Notes: generated by a model from the letters alone, not told the origin. 64,000 nt of DNA from Flaviaestuariibacter sp. (GCA_025963645.1 JAOQAI010000014.1:1-64000), one strand, 5' to 3'. Positions 50,204-58,888 are shown, numbered from the stretch's first letter. Numbers and translations are program-made.

Positions 50204-51028
50204 ATGGCGTTTGTTTGTAGCAATGGATTGTTTGTAAATGCGGATCAGCCGGTGCTGCTTGCAAGTAACCGGGGTTTAAAATACGGGGACGGCGTATTCG
50301 AAACAATGCGGCTTCACAATGGCCGATTGCTGTTGGAAGAATTGCATTTTAAGCGGTTGTTTCAAGGCCTGCAATTGCTGCAAATCAATGCCACGCATTT
50401 ACAAAAAGAGTTACTGGTAAAATGCATAATGGATTTGTGTGTCCGTAATAATTGCCTCGCTTCTGCACGGGTTCGCTTAGCCGTATATCGGGAAGCAGAA
50501 AGTAGCGGTTTTCTTATTGAGGCAAACACCATAGAACCTTTCCGGTGGAATGAAACGGGATACACGGTTGATATTTTTCCGACTGCCCGCAAGTCCTGCG
50601 ATCACTATGCAAACTTGAAATCTGCGAATTACCTGCCTTATGTAATGGCGGACCGCTATGCGAATGAAAAAGGTTTAGATGAAAGCCTTGTGCTGAATGT
50701 GTTCGGGAATATTTGTGATGGGTCCAAGACCAATCTCTTTATCATCCATAATGGCGAATTGATGACACCAGCTTTGGAGCAGGGTTGCATCGCCGGTGTC
50801 ATGCGGGAAAATATTATAAACAGATTAGGTAGCTGTGGCGTAACTGTACATCAAACATCGCTGACCATTGAACACCTTTTGGCCGCCGATGCTGTATTCC
50901 TATCCAATGCTATCCGTGGAATCCAATGGGTGGCAAATTTCAAACAAGCGACCTACAAGCACGAAAAGGTTAGGGAAGTGTATGCACAAGTCTTTCCAAG
51001 TAGCTCGTCTACCCTTTATTCGGATTAA
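50204..51028 (+). CDS. Class IV aminotransferase / aminodeoxychorismate lyase-like PLP enzyme
   Basis: The 274-residue protein is a fold-type IV PLP enzyme: NRGLKYGDGVFETMRLHNGRLLLEELHF (about 22-49), the PLP lysine in YANLKSANYLPYV (about 144-156), and DESLVLNVFGNICDGSKTNLFI with the phosphate-binding region. The FETMR motif and the short length fit the aminodeoxychorismate lyase (PabC) and D-amino acid transaminase branch more than BCAT. I cannot separate these from sequence. It probably makes p-aminobenzoate for folate. Its last codons overlap the convergent outer-membrane protein gene by 4 bases. Confidence 0.85.
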   Translation: MAFVCSNGLFVNADQPVLLASNRGLKYGDGVFETMRLHNGRLLLEELHFKRLFQGLQLLQINATHLQKELLVKCIMDLCVRNNCLASARVRLAVYREAESSGFLIEANTIEPFRWNETGYTVDIFPTARKSCDHYANLKSANYLPYVMADRYANEKGLDESLVLNVFGNICDGSKTNLFIIHNGELMTPALEQGCIAGVMRENIINRLGSCGVTVHQTSLTIEHLLAADAVFLSNAIRGIQWVANFKQATYKHEKVREVYAQVFPSSSSTLYSD

Positions 51029-52305
51029 AAAAAGAAGTTGTTATTGCCTTCAAACCGTGGGTTCACAAAATTGTTCACCTTAGAGCCAAAGCGATAGTTA
51101 ATTCCAAAAAAAGTGTAATAATTATAGTTTGACGCGATCTGCCTGCGTCGGGTAAGAATGTCTGCTGGTTTAACTCCTTCTCCCGATAATGTAATTTGAT
51201 CACGGGTAAGTCCCGCAAAGAGCCCTGTTCTAAAAGAAAGTCCCCCGGTAATGCGCACATTGACACTGCCATTGAAACCAACGTTATAATAAAAAGTTCC
51301 CTTTACAAAATAATTATGGTAACTGATTCCAACGGATGAGCCACCCCATTTTTGTGTAAATGATAAAGCAATATCTGCTCCTTGCCCAAGTAAAGTTTCG
51401 GAGGTCTTTTTGTAAATGGTTGTATCAATATAACTGTTTCTCCTTACATCCACACTGTAGCGTAACGTCAAGAGTTTATTGTTTGATTCCTTGTAGGGGA
51501 AAAAATTATATTCAATAGCAGGAGAAAGGATTGATTGAATTTTTAGATTTGAAAAAGTACTGTTATTGACACTTACATCATATCCGTAAGACCAGTGCTG
51601 GTTGATGCTTTTAACTATCTGGTGATAGAGACTAATTCTTTGATTGAAGTAAACCTCATCATAACTTGGAGTTACGCCAGCAGGGTCTTTATAAGTAATA
51701 GTTGTCTTTTCTTTATTGCCATTAAACCGAAATATAACTTTTAGGTCATTGGTGATTCGGGTAGCGGATAGATTGCCGCCATATTCAACACCTTTATAAA
51801 CTCCATCGCCACTGAAATTACCACTTGACCCAAGATTGAATACCCAAAAATCCCAGGGATCTTTTGTAGGGGCGGTTGTAGTTGTAGCAGTTGTTTGCGG
51901 GGCTTGTTTGAAAGTAATAACCGCGTATTGCGCAGCGCTTGTCTTGGCAATGAATGGCGCTAATCCCAACTGGATATATTTAGAGAGAAGTTGCCTGTTC
52001 TCAAAGTCGGTATTATTGGGCAATGTGTTGAAACGTATGGTATCCGGGAATGTTTTAAACTTGTTTTGACCGTAAAAAATCAATTGGTACTGACTGCCGC
52101 CTCCACCATTGCTTTGTTCGGTTATTAACAGGTGCACATCAGCTGCTTTGTTGTCCGGCGTAAAATCTACCAGTGTGATTTCTGTTTTCAGGTAATTGAT
52201 ATCGCAATACGCATTACAATCAAGGAACAATTTGATCTTATCATTAGTTTGAGCAAAGCATAAAACGGAAATGGAAAGAGATAAGATTAAAATAAAAATT
52301 CTCAT
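51025..52305 (-). CDS. Outer-membrane beta-barrel protein of unknown function
   Basis: The 426-residue product has a signal peptide (ending VLCFAQ), an N-terminal periplasmic-type domain of about 120 residues (FLDCNAYCDINYLKTEITLVDF with two cysteines, ADVHLLITEQSNGGGG), a Thr/Pro-rich linker (about 134-147), and a long barrel-like part with alternating strands ending in NNNFFF, whose final aromatic residues are typical of outer-membrane insertion. Family unknown to me. It faces the aminotransferase gene and ends inside its last codons. Confidence 0.7.
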   Translation of the reverse strand: MRIFILILSLSISVLCFAQTNDKIKLFLDCNAYCDINYLKTEITLVDFTPDNKAADVHLLITEQSNGGGGSQYQLIFYGQNKFKTFPDTIRFNTLPNNTDFENRQLLSKYIQLGLAPFIAKTSAAQYAVITFKQAPQTTATTTTAPTKDPWDFWVFNLGSSGNFSGDGVYKGVEYGGNLSATRITNDLKVIFRFNGNKEKTTITYKDPAGVTPSYDEVYFNQRISLYHQIVKSINQHWSYGYDVSVNNSTFSNLKIQSILSPAIEYNFFPYKESNNKLLTLRYSVDVRRNSYIDTTIYKKTSETLLGQGADIALSFTQKWGGSSVGISYHNYFVKGTFYYNVGFNGSVNVRITGGLSFRTGLFAGLTRDQITLSGEGVKPADILTRRRQIASNYNYYTFFGINYRFGSKVNNFVNPRFEGNNNFFF

Positions 52306-52363
52306 GGCAGTAGTTGAAGGCTTAAATGTAGAAGAGGTTTCTTAAAAAATTTTGCTAAAGATG

Positions 52364-53182
52364 CTAAAACAAATCGATCCCCAGTATTCCTTCACTGTTG
52401 CCATAAATAGCGGCAAATGTATTTATAGCTTTCTTACCCTCTTCACCCAGGTCAACCGAAAAATCATTTACATATAGCTCAATGTGTTGGCGCATCACAT
52501 TTTCATCCATTGCCTGGGCATGCTGTTTTACATAGTCCGAAATCTCGGGATAAGATTGAAACGAATAAAGAAGGCTTTTGCGGATCAGGTAGTCAACTTT
52601 TTGCTTTAGCTCCAAACCCAATGTTCTTTTTATCGCAATACTACCCAATGGGATTGCCGCACCCGTACGGGTTTCCCAGATTTCACCCAGGTCAGCTATT
52701 TTGACCAATCCTTTCTGGTGGTAAGTAAAACGGTTCTCGTGAATGATGACACCGAGGTCCACGGTTTCGTGCAATACCGCTTCTTCAATGGCAGAAAATA
52801 AAAGAGGAACTCTCTTGTGTATCTCGGGGAAAGCATGATGCAGCAAGAAGTTAGCCGTCGTGTTCTCACCAGGGATTGCAACCGTAAGATTTCCAATGTT
52901 CGAAACGTCTACTTGCCTTTTTGCGATCAGCAGCGGACCAACACCTTTGCCTAAGGCTGCTCCGGAATTAAGAATGGTGTAGGTTGCCGCGTTTTCCAAC
53001 AATGCCGGAAAGCTTAGCTTGGTTATATCCAATCGGCTTTCAGACGCCCAGTTATTCAATGTCTGCACGTCTTCCAATACAGCTTCAAATTCCAGCCCTT
53101 CGGTGTCTATTTTGCCGTTCACCAACGCGTCAAAAATGAAGGTGTCATTAGGGCAAGGCGAAAAGCCGAGAGTTAATTTCAT
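52364..53182 (-). CDS. mqnD: 1,4-dihydroxy-6-naphthoate synthase (MqnD)
   Basis: MqnD is the last dedicated enzyme of the futalosine menaquinone pathway and turns cyclic dehypoxanthine futalosine into 1,4-dihydroxy-6-naphthoate. The 272-residue protein has the periplasmic-binding-protein-like fold with the signature GFSPCPNDTFIFDALVNG at the N-terminus, LDITKLSFPALL, and VAIPGENTTANFLLHHAFPE (about 100-119). Length and motifs match. Its ATG overlaps the mqnB stop by 4 bases (ATGA), so the two are coupled. No other mqn gene is in the window. Confidence 0.93.
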   Translation of the reverse strand: MKLTLGFSPCPNDTFIFDALVNGKIDTEGLEFEAVLEDVQTLNNWASESRLDITKLSFPALLENAATYTILNSGAALGKGVGPLLIAKRQVDVSNIGNLTVAIPGENTTANFLLHHAFPEIHKRVPLLFSAIEEAVLHETVDLGVIIHENRFTYHQKGLVKIADLGEIWETRTGAAIPLGSIAIKRTLGLELKQKVDYLIRKSLLYSFQSYPEISDYVKQHAQAMDENVMRQHIELYVNDFSVDLGEEGKKAINTFAAIYGNSEGILGIDLF

Positions 53183-53832
53183 GCCGGGAGTAGTTTAATA
53201 AGTACTTCCTGTAAAGAAGTATTCAGTGATTCAATAGCTGGTGCTAACTGCCAGGCAGCCTTATTGCGCTCACCCACGTAATTAGATAGAGAGCGGACCT
53301 GAAGAAAGGGGATGTTTTCCTGTAAACCCAGGTAATGAAAAGCCGCTCCTTCCATTGATTCAACATGGGCGCCCAATGTATTTTTAAAATGCGCAACCAT
53401 ATTTTTTTGAGTAGTAATTTGATTGACGGATACGCCTGCCGCTTGCGGTAAGCCGCACATCTCCAAAAGCGGGGCATGTGGGTTGGTGAGCCAGCCTTCT
53501 TGCCAGGGACTTTGAGTGGATGATAAAAGATTCAATTCAAATACGGTTCGGAAATAATCGTTTTCTATAACGCCCAGATCACCTATGGTGTCCTTGTTTA
53601 TTGCTACCGTTTGCGAGAGCGGAATAGCTTGATCGAAACATCCTCCAATTCCTGCCTGGAGCATTATATCGGGCCTTTTGGAAATGATCTGCTTCATCAA
53701 TGTATAGGTAGTGGCCACCAAGCCCACGCCGGTAATAAGCACGTCTATCTTTTGATTTAAGCCCTGCTTTTTTATAAAATTGGTAGTGGATTCGATTTCA
53801 AACGGAGTGGCGGCACACAACAATATTTGCAT
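53179..53832 (-). CDS. mqnB: Futalosine hydrolase (MqnB)
   Basis: MqnB removes hypoxanthine from futalosine in the alternative menaquinone pathway. The 217-residue protein belongs to the purine/uridine phosphorylase fold: ILLCAATPFEIEST at the N-terminus, LQAGIGGCFDQAIPLS (about 59-74), GDLGVIENDYF and the ligand motif VESMEGAAFHYLG (Glu pair, about 169-181), then VRSLSNYVGERN. It is the first gene of the mqnB-mqnD pair and divergent from the PTPS genes. Confidence 0.92.
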   Translation of the reverse strand: MQILLCAATPFEIESTTNFIKKQGLNQKIDVLITGVGLVATTYTLMKQIISKRPDIMLQAGIGGCFDQAIPLSQTVAINKDTIGDLGVIENDYFRTVFELNLLSSTQSPWQEGWLTNPHAPLLEMCGLPQAAGVSVNQITTQKNMVAHFKNTLGAHVESMEGAAFHYLGLQENIPFLQVRSLSNYVGERNKAAWQLAPAIESLNTSLQEVLIKLLPA

Positions 53833-53943
53833 GGTGCAAATTTCGGGTTAGAAAAAATAGCAAAGGTGGATAATCCGGCTTATGGCATTCAAGTGTGTTT
53901 CCTTATTCAAAACAGCTAATAGTTCTAATCAAGACTTCGGGGC

Positions 53944-53951
53944 TACCTTTG
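53944..53951 (+). promoter_or_regulatory. Bacteroidota -7 box (TACCTTTG)
   Basis: A TAnnTTTG match 17 bases upstream of the ATG of the first PTPS gene. Confidence 0.55.
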
Positions 53952-53968
53952 CGAAAATTAGTGGATAG

Positions 53969-54379
53969 ATGGTATATCTGACCCGGGTGGAACATTTTAA
54001 CGCGGCACACAAGCTTTACAATCCTGCATGGACGCCGGAAAAGAACGATGAAATGTTTGGCAAATGCGCCAACGAAAACTGGCATGGGCATAACTACGAA
54101 CTTTTTGTAACCGTCAAAGGCAGCCCTCACCCTGACACCGGCTTTGTGATGGATGTGAAGCGATTGAGCATCTTGATAAAGGACCAGGTATTGGAGAAGG
54201 TAGATCATCGTAATTTGAATGTGGATGTTGACTTTCTTGCCGGTAAGTTTTGTTCTACAGAGAACCTGGCCATCGGCATCTGGCAGCAATTGGAAAGCCA
54301 TTTGCCCCAAGGTGTTCAATTACACTGCATCAAGCTTTACGAGACGCCTCGCATCTATGTTGAATATTTTGGCGCATAA
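53969..54379 (+). CDS. 6-pyruvoyl-tetrahydropterin synthase-family protein, copy 1
   Basis: The 136-residue protein has zinc ligands H14 (HFNAAH), H39 and H41 (HGH) and the catalytic Cys C33 in KCANENWHGHNY, that is C-x5-HGH. It also has FVMDVKRLS, VDHRNLN and ENLAIGIWQQL with the Glu and Asp/His of the second subunit. C-x5-HGH is described for BH4-type PTPS, while QueD has C-x3-HGH, so tetrahydropterin rather than queuosine chemistry is likely, although queE elsewhere in the window needs a QueD activity. The ATG lies 17 bases after a -7 box. The next gene is a paralogue, then folE. Confidence 0.85.
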   Translation: MVYLTRVEHFNAAHKLYNPAWTPEKNDEMFGKCANENWHGHNYELFVTVKGSPHPDTGFVMDVKRLSILIKDQVLEKVDHRNLNVDVDFLAGKFCSTENLAIGIWQQLESHLPQGVQLHCIKLYETPRIYVEYFGA

Positions 54380-54388
54380 ATTAAGAAC

Positions 54389-54805
54389 ATGGGAGAAAAA
54401 GTTTCTGTTTTCCGGCGTGAACATTTTAATGCGGCGCATCGTTTATACAATAGCGAATGGACGGACGCTATCAATACGCAGGTTTTCGGCAAGTGCAGCT
54501 TGCCGCATTACCACGGGCATAACTATGAGCTGGAAATAAAAGTGACCGGTGAGGTGGATGAGCGGACGGGCTTTGTAATGGACATGAAAAAGCTGTCGGA
54601 TGTAGTAAAAGAACAGGTGTTGGAACGGTTCGATCACAAGAACCTGAATCTTGATACGCAAGAGTTTCGGGAATTGAATCCAACAGCGGAAAATATCGCC
54701 ATCGTAATATACAACCTGTTGCGGCCGGCCATCGAGGCTTCACTCGATCTGCAGATCAGGCTTTATGAAACGCCAAGAAATTTTGTCGAATACCCCGTGT
54801 CTTGA
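54389..54805 (+). CDS. 6-pyruvoyl-tetrahydropterin synthase-family protein, copy 2
   Basis: The 138-residue protein is a close tandem paralogue of the gene 9 bases upstream: H17 (HFNAAH), C36 (KCSLPHYHGHNY), H42, H44, then FVMDMKKLSDVVKEQVLERFDHKNLN and LRPAIEASLDLQIRLYETP. It also has the C-x5-HGH spacing. All ligands are present, so it should be active. Tandem copies may have split functions (for example BH4-type and queuosine-type, or 6-carboxy versus pyruvoyl products) or form mixed hexamers. It is followed by folE after 63 bases. Confidence 0.85.
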   Translation: MGEKVSVFRREHFNAAHRLYNSEWTDAINTQVFGKCSLPHYHGHNYELEIKVTGEVDERTGFVMDMKKLSDVVKEQVLERFDHKNLNLDTQEFRELNPTAENIAIVIYNLLRPAIEASLDLQIRLYETPRNFVEYPVS

Positions 54806-54868
54806 GATGTAAAATTGAAAATGTAAAATGCAGAATGTAAAACCTCTGCAAGCATAAAAGCAATAGTT

Positions 54869-55468
54869 ATGGCTTATAGAAAGATCGAACAATATGATGA
54901 GGAAGTCACTAAAGATTTGACGGATCATTTTAAACGCATTATTGAACTTACCGGTGAAGATGCAGATCGTGAAGGGTTAATCAAAACCCCGGAAAGAGCT
55001 GCCAAAGCTTTACAATTCAATACACAAGGCTATGGGCAAGACGCTGTGGCCATACTAAACTCCGCCCGCTTCAAAGAAGAAGTAAGCGAGATGGTGATCG
55101 TCAAAGACATTGAACTTTTTTCGATGTGCGAGCATCACCTGCACCCTTTCTTTGGCAAAGCGCATATCGCTTACATTCCAAATGGTTATATAACCGGACT
55201 AAGTAAACTGGCACGGGTGGTAGATGTGTATGCCCGCCGCCTGCAGGTGCAGGAGCGGTTGACCACGCAAATATTAAGTGCGATTAAAGAGAGCTTAAAC
55301 CCGCTTGGGGTGGCAGTCGTTATTGAAGCGAAACATTTATGCATGATGATGCGCGGTGTGCAAAAGCAAAACTCTTCTACCACTACTTCAGCCTTTGATG
55401 GCGAACTACTCAATAATCATGTTACCCGCAATGAGTTTTTACGATTGATTTCATCAAAACTCAGCTAA
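54869..55468 (+). CDS. folE: GTP cyclohydrolase I
   Basis: FolE converts GTP to dihydroneopterin triphosphate, the common precursor of folate, tetrahydropterins and queuosine. The 199-residue protein has the [19 protein letters not shown] helix, the zinc/active-site block [22 protein letters not shown] (about residues 83-104), [23 protein letters not shown] (about 110-132), the second zinc Cys in [10 protein letters not shown], and SAFDGEL. It uses the folE I type sequence. It follows two PTPS genes, forming a pterin-synthesis cluster. Confidence 0.95.
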   Translation: MAYRKIEQYDEEVTKDLTDHFKRIIELTGEDADREGLIKTPERAAKALQFNTQGYGQDAVAILNSARFKEEVSEMVIVKDIELFSMCEHHLHPFFGKAHIAYIPNGYITGLSKLARVVDVYARRLQVQERLTTQILSAIKESLNPLGVAVVIEAKHLCMMMRGVQKQNSSTTTSAFDGELLNNHVTRNEFLRLISSKLS

Positions 55469-55480
55469 GTTTGTTTCGCT

Positions 55481-55488
55481 TATTTTTG
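55481..55488 (+). promoter_or_regulatory. Bacteroidota -7 box (TATTTTTG)
   Basis: A TAnnTTTG match 19 bases before the fabD ATG at 55508. Confidence 0.45.
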
Positions 55489-55507
55489 CCGGCTTAATGA
55501 TTGAGTA

Positions 55508-56398
55508 ATGAAACACGCTTTTGTTTTTCCGGGCCAAGGAGCACAGTTTTCAGGAATGGGTAAACAGCATTACGATACTAATGCGTTTGCGAAAAAATTG
55601 TTTGAGCAAGCCAATGAAATCCTGGGCTTTCGTATTTCCGATACGATGTTCGCCGGCACCGACGAAGAATTAAAGCAAACAGCCATCACGCAGCCTGCTA
55701 TTTTCCTGCATTCTGTTATTGCTTTTAAAACCATTGATGGCGCTAAACCGGATATGGTCGCTGGCCATTCCCTCGGCGAATTTTCCGCACTTGTAGCCAA
55801 TGGAACCTTGTCATTTGAAGACGGGTTGAAACTGGTTTCCTTACGGGCAGGAGCTATGCAAAAAGCTTGTGAACAAGCGCCTTCTACTATGGCGGCAGTC
55901 TTGGGTTTGGCAGATGAAAAGGTGGAAGAAGTGTGCGCAAAAGTGCAAAACGAGTCAGGTGAAGTGGTAGTGCCGGCAAATTACAATTGCCCGGGACAGT
56001 TAGTTATATCCGGAAGCCTAAAGGGAATTGAAGCAGCATGTGAGGCCATGAAGACCGCAGGCGCTAAAAGAGCATTAATATTGCCCGTTGGTGGCGCCTT
56101 TCATTCGCCATTGATGGAGCCCGCCCGGAAAGAATTGCAGCAGGCTATTGAAGGCACTTATTTTAATAATCCTTCCTGCGCCGTATATCAAAACGTTGCT
56201 GCTAAGGGCGTTATTAATAAGGAGGAGATCAAGCAAAACCTCATAGATCAATTAACGGGCGCCGTTAGATGGACACAATGCGTACAGGCAATGATAGGCG
56301 ATGGCGCTACCCGGTTCACAGAATGCGGGCCGGGCAAGGTATTGCAGGGATTGATTTTGAAAGTTAATAAGGATGTTTCAGCTGAATCAGTAGGTTAA
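55508..56398 (+). CDS. fabD: Malonyl-CoA:ACP transacylase
   Basis: FabD loads malonyl groups on acyl carrier protein for fatty acid synthesis. The 296-residue protein has FVFPGQGAQFSGMGKQ at the N-terminus, the catalytic Ser in VAGHSLGEFSALVA (about 81-94), the Arg in LRAGAMQKA, the GAFHSPLMEPA block with the catalytic His (about 197-207), and the final ECGPGKVLQGL. Standard length. The other fab genes are not adjacent. It is followed by a convergent GNAT gene. Confidence 0.95.
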   Translation: MKHAFVFPGQGAQFSGMGKQHYDTNAFAKKLFEQANEILGFRISDTMFAGTDEELKQTAITQPAIFLHSVIAFKTIDGAKPDMVAGHSLGEFSALVANGTLSFEDGLKLVSLRAGAMQKACEQAPSTMAAVLGLADEKVEEVCAKVQNESGEVVVPANYNCPGQLVISGSLKGIEAACEAMKTAGAKRALILPVGGAFHSPLMEPARKELQQAIEGTYFNNPSCAVYQNVAAKGVINKEEIKQNLIDQLTGAVRWTQCVQAMIGDGATRFTECGPGKVLQGLILKVNKDVSAESVG

Positions 56399-56414
56399 GA
56401 GCTTAATGGCTTTG

Positions 56415-56864
56415 TTATATAGCAATGGCGCAATTAAACCATTCCCCGTCAAAAACGGCATTGTATTTTTTATAGAAATTAATAGCCGGCTCATTCCACT
56501 CCAGCACTTGCCACTGAATGCCATTAAAGCTCTGTGCCTTGGCTTCCGTTATCAGCTGTTCAAACAAAAGCTTGCCTAAACCCTGCCCCCGCATATCTTC
56601 CGACACATAAAAATCTTCCAGGAACATGCGTTGCCCTTTCCAGGTGCTGAACCGGACATACCACAAGGCAAACCCCTGGATCACACCATCTACTTCAGCT
56701 ACGAAAGCCCACCAAACCGGGTTAGCCCCAAAACCGCTTTCTTCAAAATGGTTCAGGGTTACTGTTACTTCTTTCGGAGCTCTTTCATACAGGGCCAGCT
56801 CTTTCACCAGTTCTACTATTCTTTCACAATCTTCTTTTACGGCTCTTCTTATTGAAATTTCCAT
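56415..56864 (-). CDS. GNAT-family N-acetyltransferase
   Basis: The 149-residue protein has the GNAT fold: strands ISIRRAVKEDCERIVELVKELALYE (residues 2-26), the acetyl-CoA loop MRGQGLGKLLFEQLITEA (R-x-x-G-x-G/A pattern, about 94-111), and the C-terminal IQWQVLEWNEPAINFYKKY. The pattern EWNEPAINFYKK and the AEVDGVIQGFALW strand resemble diamine (spermidine/spermine-type) N-acetyltransferases found in many bacteria. The substrate is uncertain. It lies 22 bases downstream of the PLP enzyme gene on the same strand. Confidence 0.88.
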   Translation of the reverse strand: MEISIRRAVKEDCERIVELVKELALYERAPKEVTVTLNHFEESGFGANPVWWAFVAEVDGVIQGFALWYVRFSTWKGQRMFLEDFYVSEDMRGQGLGKLLFEQLITEAKAQSFNGIQWQVLEWNEPAINFYKKYNAVFDGEWFNCAIAI

Positions 56865-56886
56865 ACACGAATAGTTTGCTTTTGTA

Positions 56887-58095
56887 TCAGGCTAGCGCCT
56901 GCTCTAAGTCACCAATAATATCTTCTGCATTTTCTATGCCTACATTCATCCGGATAAGTCCATCCGTGATGCCATATTTTTCCCTGTCTTCTCTAGGAAC
57001 GCTAAAGTGCGTCATGGATGCCGGGTGGGATAGCAGCGTATCGCAGGTGCCCAGCGAAACCGTCCGGATACACATTTGCAGTTTATTCATGAAATCAATT
57101 CCACCCTGCAAGCCGCCTTTCAATTCAAAGCTGATCATCGCACCCGGATGCCGCATTTGCTTTTGCGCAATCGCATAATCAGGATGCGAGGCCAGCCCGC
57201 CATAATTAACATGCGCTACCGCATCATGCGCTTCTAACCAGGCGGCAACTTTCTCCGCATTGCTACAATGCCGCTCCATCCGCACTTCCAGGGTCTTCAT
57301 TCCATTGATCAAAAGAAAGGCATCGAACGCGTTTGAATTGCCGCCCAATAAGCGGTGCGCTTTAGTGCCCTTCGTTCGCATCCATTCCAAATCACGTCCC
57401 AACAAAACGCCACCAATAGCGGTACCATGTCCATTCAAAAATTTGGTGGTGGAGTGCATCACGAAATCAACACCATATTTAAAAGGTTGCTGCAGATAAG
57501 GTGTGGCAAACGTGTTATCGCAAGCTACCAGAAGGTTGTACCGTTTGGCAATCACGGTCAACGCTTCAATATCCACGCATTGCATGGTTGGATTGGCGGG
57601 CGTTTCCAAATAAAGCATTTTAATGGAAGGATCGCCTTTGATAATGGCTTCTACGGTTTCGAGTTGACGTAAGTCAGCGATGATGGAAGCTATTCCAAAA
57701 TCAGGTAGCAACTTGTGCACAATTTCATCCGTTCCGCCATACAACGAGTAATGCGAAAGAATCTTGTCACCGGACTTTAGTGTCCCCATGAACAGCGTAC
57801 TGATAGCTGCCATGCCCGAAGAATGCAGGATGCCTTTTACTTCAATATCTAACCCAAAGGTTTCCAGGGCTGCTATTTTTTCCTCCGCCTCAGTAATGGT
57901 AGGATTGCCCCAACGACCATAAATATAGCCCGGCTCCTCGCCACTGAACCGGCGCATGCCTTGTTCGGCGGTATCATATACATAAGTGCTGGAGGCATAG
58001 ATCGGAACCAGGTGCGCATAGCGCGGATCTTGTTCGTGACCACCATGAACGGCAATAGAGCCAAAACCCTTTAGCGGAAATTTTTTATCAGACAT
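56887..58095 (-). CDS. Trans-sulfuration family PLP enzyme
   Basis: The 402-residue protein is a Cys/Met metabolism PLP enzyme (fold type I, gamma family). Features: YGRWGNPTITEAEEKIAALE (phosphate-binding R), SSGMAAIS (the G-M-A motif), YLETPANPTMQ, CDNTFATPYLQQPFKYGVD, and the PLP lysine in HSTTKFLNGHG (about 212-222). It could be cystathionine gamma-synthase, cystathionine gamma-lyase or methionine gamma-lyase; the sequence alone does not decide. The active site and length are complete. It is followed by a GNAT gene and is divergent from a DinB-family gene. Confidence 0.92.
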   Translation of the reverse strand: MSDKKFPLKGFGSIAVHGGHEQDPRYAHLVPIYASSTYVYDTAEQGMRRFSGEEPGYIYGRWGNPTITEAEEKIAALETFGLDIEVKGILHSSGMAAISTLFMGTLKSGDKILSHYSLYGGTDEIVHKLLPDFGIASIIADLRQLETVEAIIKGDPSIKMLYLETPANPTMQCVDIEALTVIAKRYNLLVACDNTFATPYLQQPFKYGVDFVMHSTTKFLNGHGTAIGGVLLGRDLEWMRTKGTKAHRLLGGNSNAFDAFLLINGMKTLEVRMERHCSNAEKVAAWLEAHDAVAHVNYGGLASHPDYAIAQKQMRHPGAMISFELKGGLQGGIDFMNKLQMCIRTVSLGTCDTLLSHPASMTHFSVPREDREKYGITDGLIRMNVGIENAEDIIGDLEQALA

Positions 58096-58142
58096 AGCAA
58101 GCTTATTCGTTAATTACAGTCACAAAAGTATTGGCAAACGCG

Positions 58143-58628
58143 ATGAAAGAAGTATTCGTTTCTTATGCCTCTTATAATAGCTGGGCAAATAGCCAATTGC
58201 TTCAGGTTATTAACACCCTTTCGCCAGAACAGCATAAGCAGGGGGTAACGAGTAGTTTTAATGGTTTGTATGCTACCGTTCTGCACCTGTTGGATGCCGA
58301 AAGCATCTGGTGGCAACGGCTGAAGCTGCAGGAAAGAGTTATACGGCCAAGCGATACTTTCAGCGGCGATATGAGGGAGCTTGCCGCTGCCTTACAGAAA
58401 GTAGATAACCAATGGCAGGATTGGGTGACGCAGGCTTCTGAACCGATGCTTCAACACGAGTTTATTTACCAGAACACGAAGAAAGAATCCTTTAAGCAGC
58501 CGGTCTGGCAAATGCTGCAGCATCTTTTCAATCACAGCACTTATCATCGTGGGCAATTAGTAACGTTGCTGCGGCAGGTGGGAGTGGAGAAGATTCCGGG
58601 GACGGATTATATTTCGTGGTGTCGATAG
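58143..58628 (+). CDS. DinB-family protein
   Basis: The 161-residue protein shows the DinB four-helix-bundle pattern: SYNSWANSQLLQ (the helix-1 W-A-N motif), ATVLHLLDAESIWWQRL (first metal-binding His at about 47), and the C-terminal LQHLFNHSTYHRGQLVTLLRQVG with two His ligands (about 126-139). It starts at ATG 58143; the TTG at 58131 would only add four residues. DinB/YfiT proteins bind a divalent metal and may act as thiol-dependent S-transferases; the substrate is unknown. Its stop codon (58626-58628) overlaps the left end of a palindromic element. Confidence 0.85.
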   Translation: MKEVFVSYASYNSWANSQLLQVINTLSPEQHKQGVTSSFNGLYATVLHLLDAESIWWQRLKLQERVIRPSDTFSGDMRELAAALQKVDNQWQDWVTQASEPMLQHEFIYQNTKKESFKQPVWQMLQHLFNHSTYHRGQLVTLLRQVGVEKIPGTDYISWCR

Positions 58629-58888
58629 CCCCCGTCCCCCGGTGGGGGAACTTAGGCCAGTGAAACTTTTCTTCCTCATTTTTTTCATGAAGGATCATTT
58701 CTGAGGTATATGAAATTGGCTGAATTGCTACTATGAACATTAGTTGTGTCACTCACTTGTACGACAGGTAATGCTATTGGACACTTTGCAAATCGCCAAC
58801 TGCTTACTGCCAACTTCTGAACTAAAGAAGGAATGCAATCATAATGCAACTCCGACCTAAGTTCCCCACCGGAGGACAAGGGGGCTTT
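58627..58888. mobile_element. Intergenic palindromic unit bounded by inverted repeats
   Basis: The ends are 58627-58656 (contains CCCCC-GGT-GGGGG) and 58856-58888 (contains CCCC-ACC-GGAGG). In opposite orientation they are near-identical to each other and to the ispG insert end at 12457-12488. The interior of about 200 bases has no ORF and holds a copy of a 21-bp repeat. The unit fills the whole gap between two convergent genes, touching both stop codons. It looks like a non-coding relative of the DUF559-bearing insert. Confidence 0.6.
58743..58763 (+). repeat. 21-bp dispersed repeat, copy 2
   Basis: Identical to 22578-22598. It lies inside the palindromic unit between the DinB and outer-membrane protein genes. 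Confidence 0.6.
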
